This document shows, in pieces, positions 5,933-6,057 of a stretch of DNA of 6,057 nucleotides. Position 1 is the first letter of the stretch, and every line of letters starts with the position of its first letter. Origin of the DNA: Pseudomonadota bacterium (lineage in GTDB: Bacteria > Bdellovibrionota > Bdellovibrionia > Bdellovibrionales > JAEYZS01). Position numbers and translations under genes: made by a program. The DNA lies in contig JAEYZS010000051.1 of the NCBI GenBank assembly GCA_023427925.1, forward strand, positions 1-6,057. The letters are read 5' to 3'. Under the pieces are notes generated by a model. It did not search any database and was not told the DNA's origin. It was given only the letters and a program-made list of their open reading frames with translations.

Positions 5933-6057
5933 TTAAATTTCGCTATCTCTCATTTTTTCAGTATGCTCTTCAGCTATAAGCTCTGCTTCAGCTTCGTTAG
6001 AAGCATTTGTACTTTGCTCTAAGCTCTTTTTAATCACATCTTCGATGGGCTCCATAG
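5933..6057 (-). CDS. scpA: 3' end of the gene upstream of scpB, probably scpA (acidic C-terminal tail)
   Basis: An open frame enters from the right edge of the window on the minus strand and ends at a TAA (5935-5933). The last 40 complete codons read MEPIEDVIKKSLEQ, then a stretch rich in Ala and Glu, and finally HTEKMRDSEI. It is strongly acidic and carries no recognisable domain. The call as scpA rests on position: scpA commonly lies directly upstream of scpB in an operon, and here the gap is 24 bases. ScpA usually ends with a winged helix that binds the SMC head; none of that is visible in this fragment, so the tail would be an extension past it. The ATG at 6055-6053 could be read as a start of a 40-residue protein, but the open frame continues to the window edge and an internal Met is more likely. 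Confidence 0.55.
   Translation of the reverse strand, partial: MEPIEDVIKKSLEQSTNASNEAEAELIAEEHTEKMRDSEI

Noticed and set aside
1..6057. Mobile elements, CRISPR arrays, tRNA or rRNA genes, toxin-antitoxin or defence modules
   Set aside because: No transposase, long terminal repeats, spaced direct repeats or RNA-gene signatures were seen; the genes are compact and mostly housekeeping or envelope functions.

Overview
The window is about 6 kb of ordinary chromosomal sequence from a Gram-negative bacterium. Base composition looks to be in the low 40s % G+C by eye. The Gram-negative assignment rests on a signal-peptide-bearing protein with outer-membrane beta-barrel character and a C-terminal phenylalanine, a secreted Ntn hydrolase with a cleavable leader, and a phosphatidylserine decarboxylase of the E. 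coli type. The mixture of genes and the oversized acidic ScpB would fit a predatory or Bdellovibrio-like lineage (Bdellovibrionota). That placement is inference only, because no marker gene or rRNA is present.

Layout from left to right: (i) 1-104, the last 33 codons of an M23/LytM-type peptidase (+). (ii) 164-949, a probable outer-membrane beta-barrel protein (+) with a promoter-like element that would give a nearly leaderless mRNA. (iii) 1003-2070, a secreted choloylglycine hydrolase / penicillin V acylase family protein (+). (iv) 2054-2893, phosphatidylserine decarboxylase (-), which overlaps the hydrolase tail-to-tail by 17 bp. (v) 2894-2995, a compact divergent control region with candidate overlapping promoters and two small perfect hairpins. 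(vi) 2996-4525, an FAD-dependent dehydrogenase of the COG2509 type (+). (vii) 4526-4594, a short convergent gap without a clear terminator. (viii) 4595-5908, scpB (-), about twice the usual length. (ix) 5933 to the window end, the acidic 3' tail of the gene upstream of scpB, probably scpA (-).

The genes do not form one pathway. The left part is envelope-related: a peptidoglycan hydrolase-like enzyme, an outer-membrane protein, a periplasmic or secreted amidase, and the last step of phosphatidylethanolamine synthesis. The right part is the scpAB pair, which with SMC forms the bacterial condensin. The FAD enzyme is a widely distributed orphan oxidoreductase. No mobile element, CRISPR array, tRNA, rRNA or recognisable defence or secondary-metabolite system is visible. 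The points most worth a second look are the enlarged acidic ScpB, the two matching leaderless-type promoters, and the hairpin pair in the leader of the FAD gene. None of these amounts to clear evidence of a new system.
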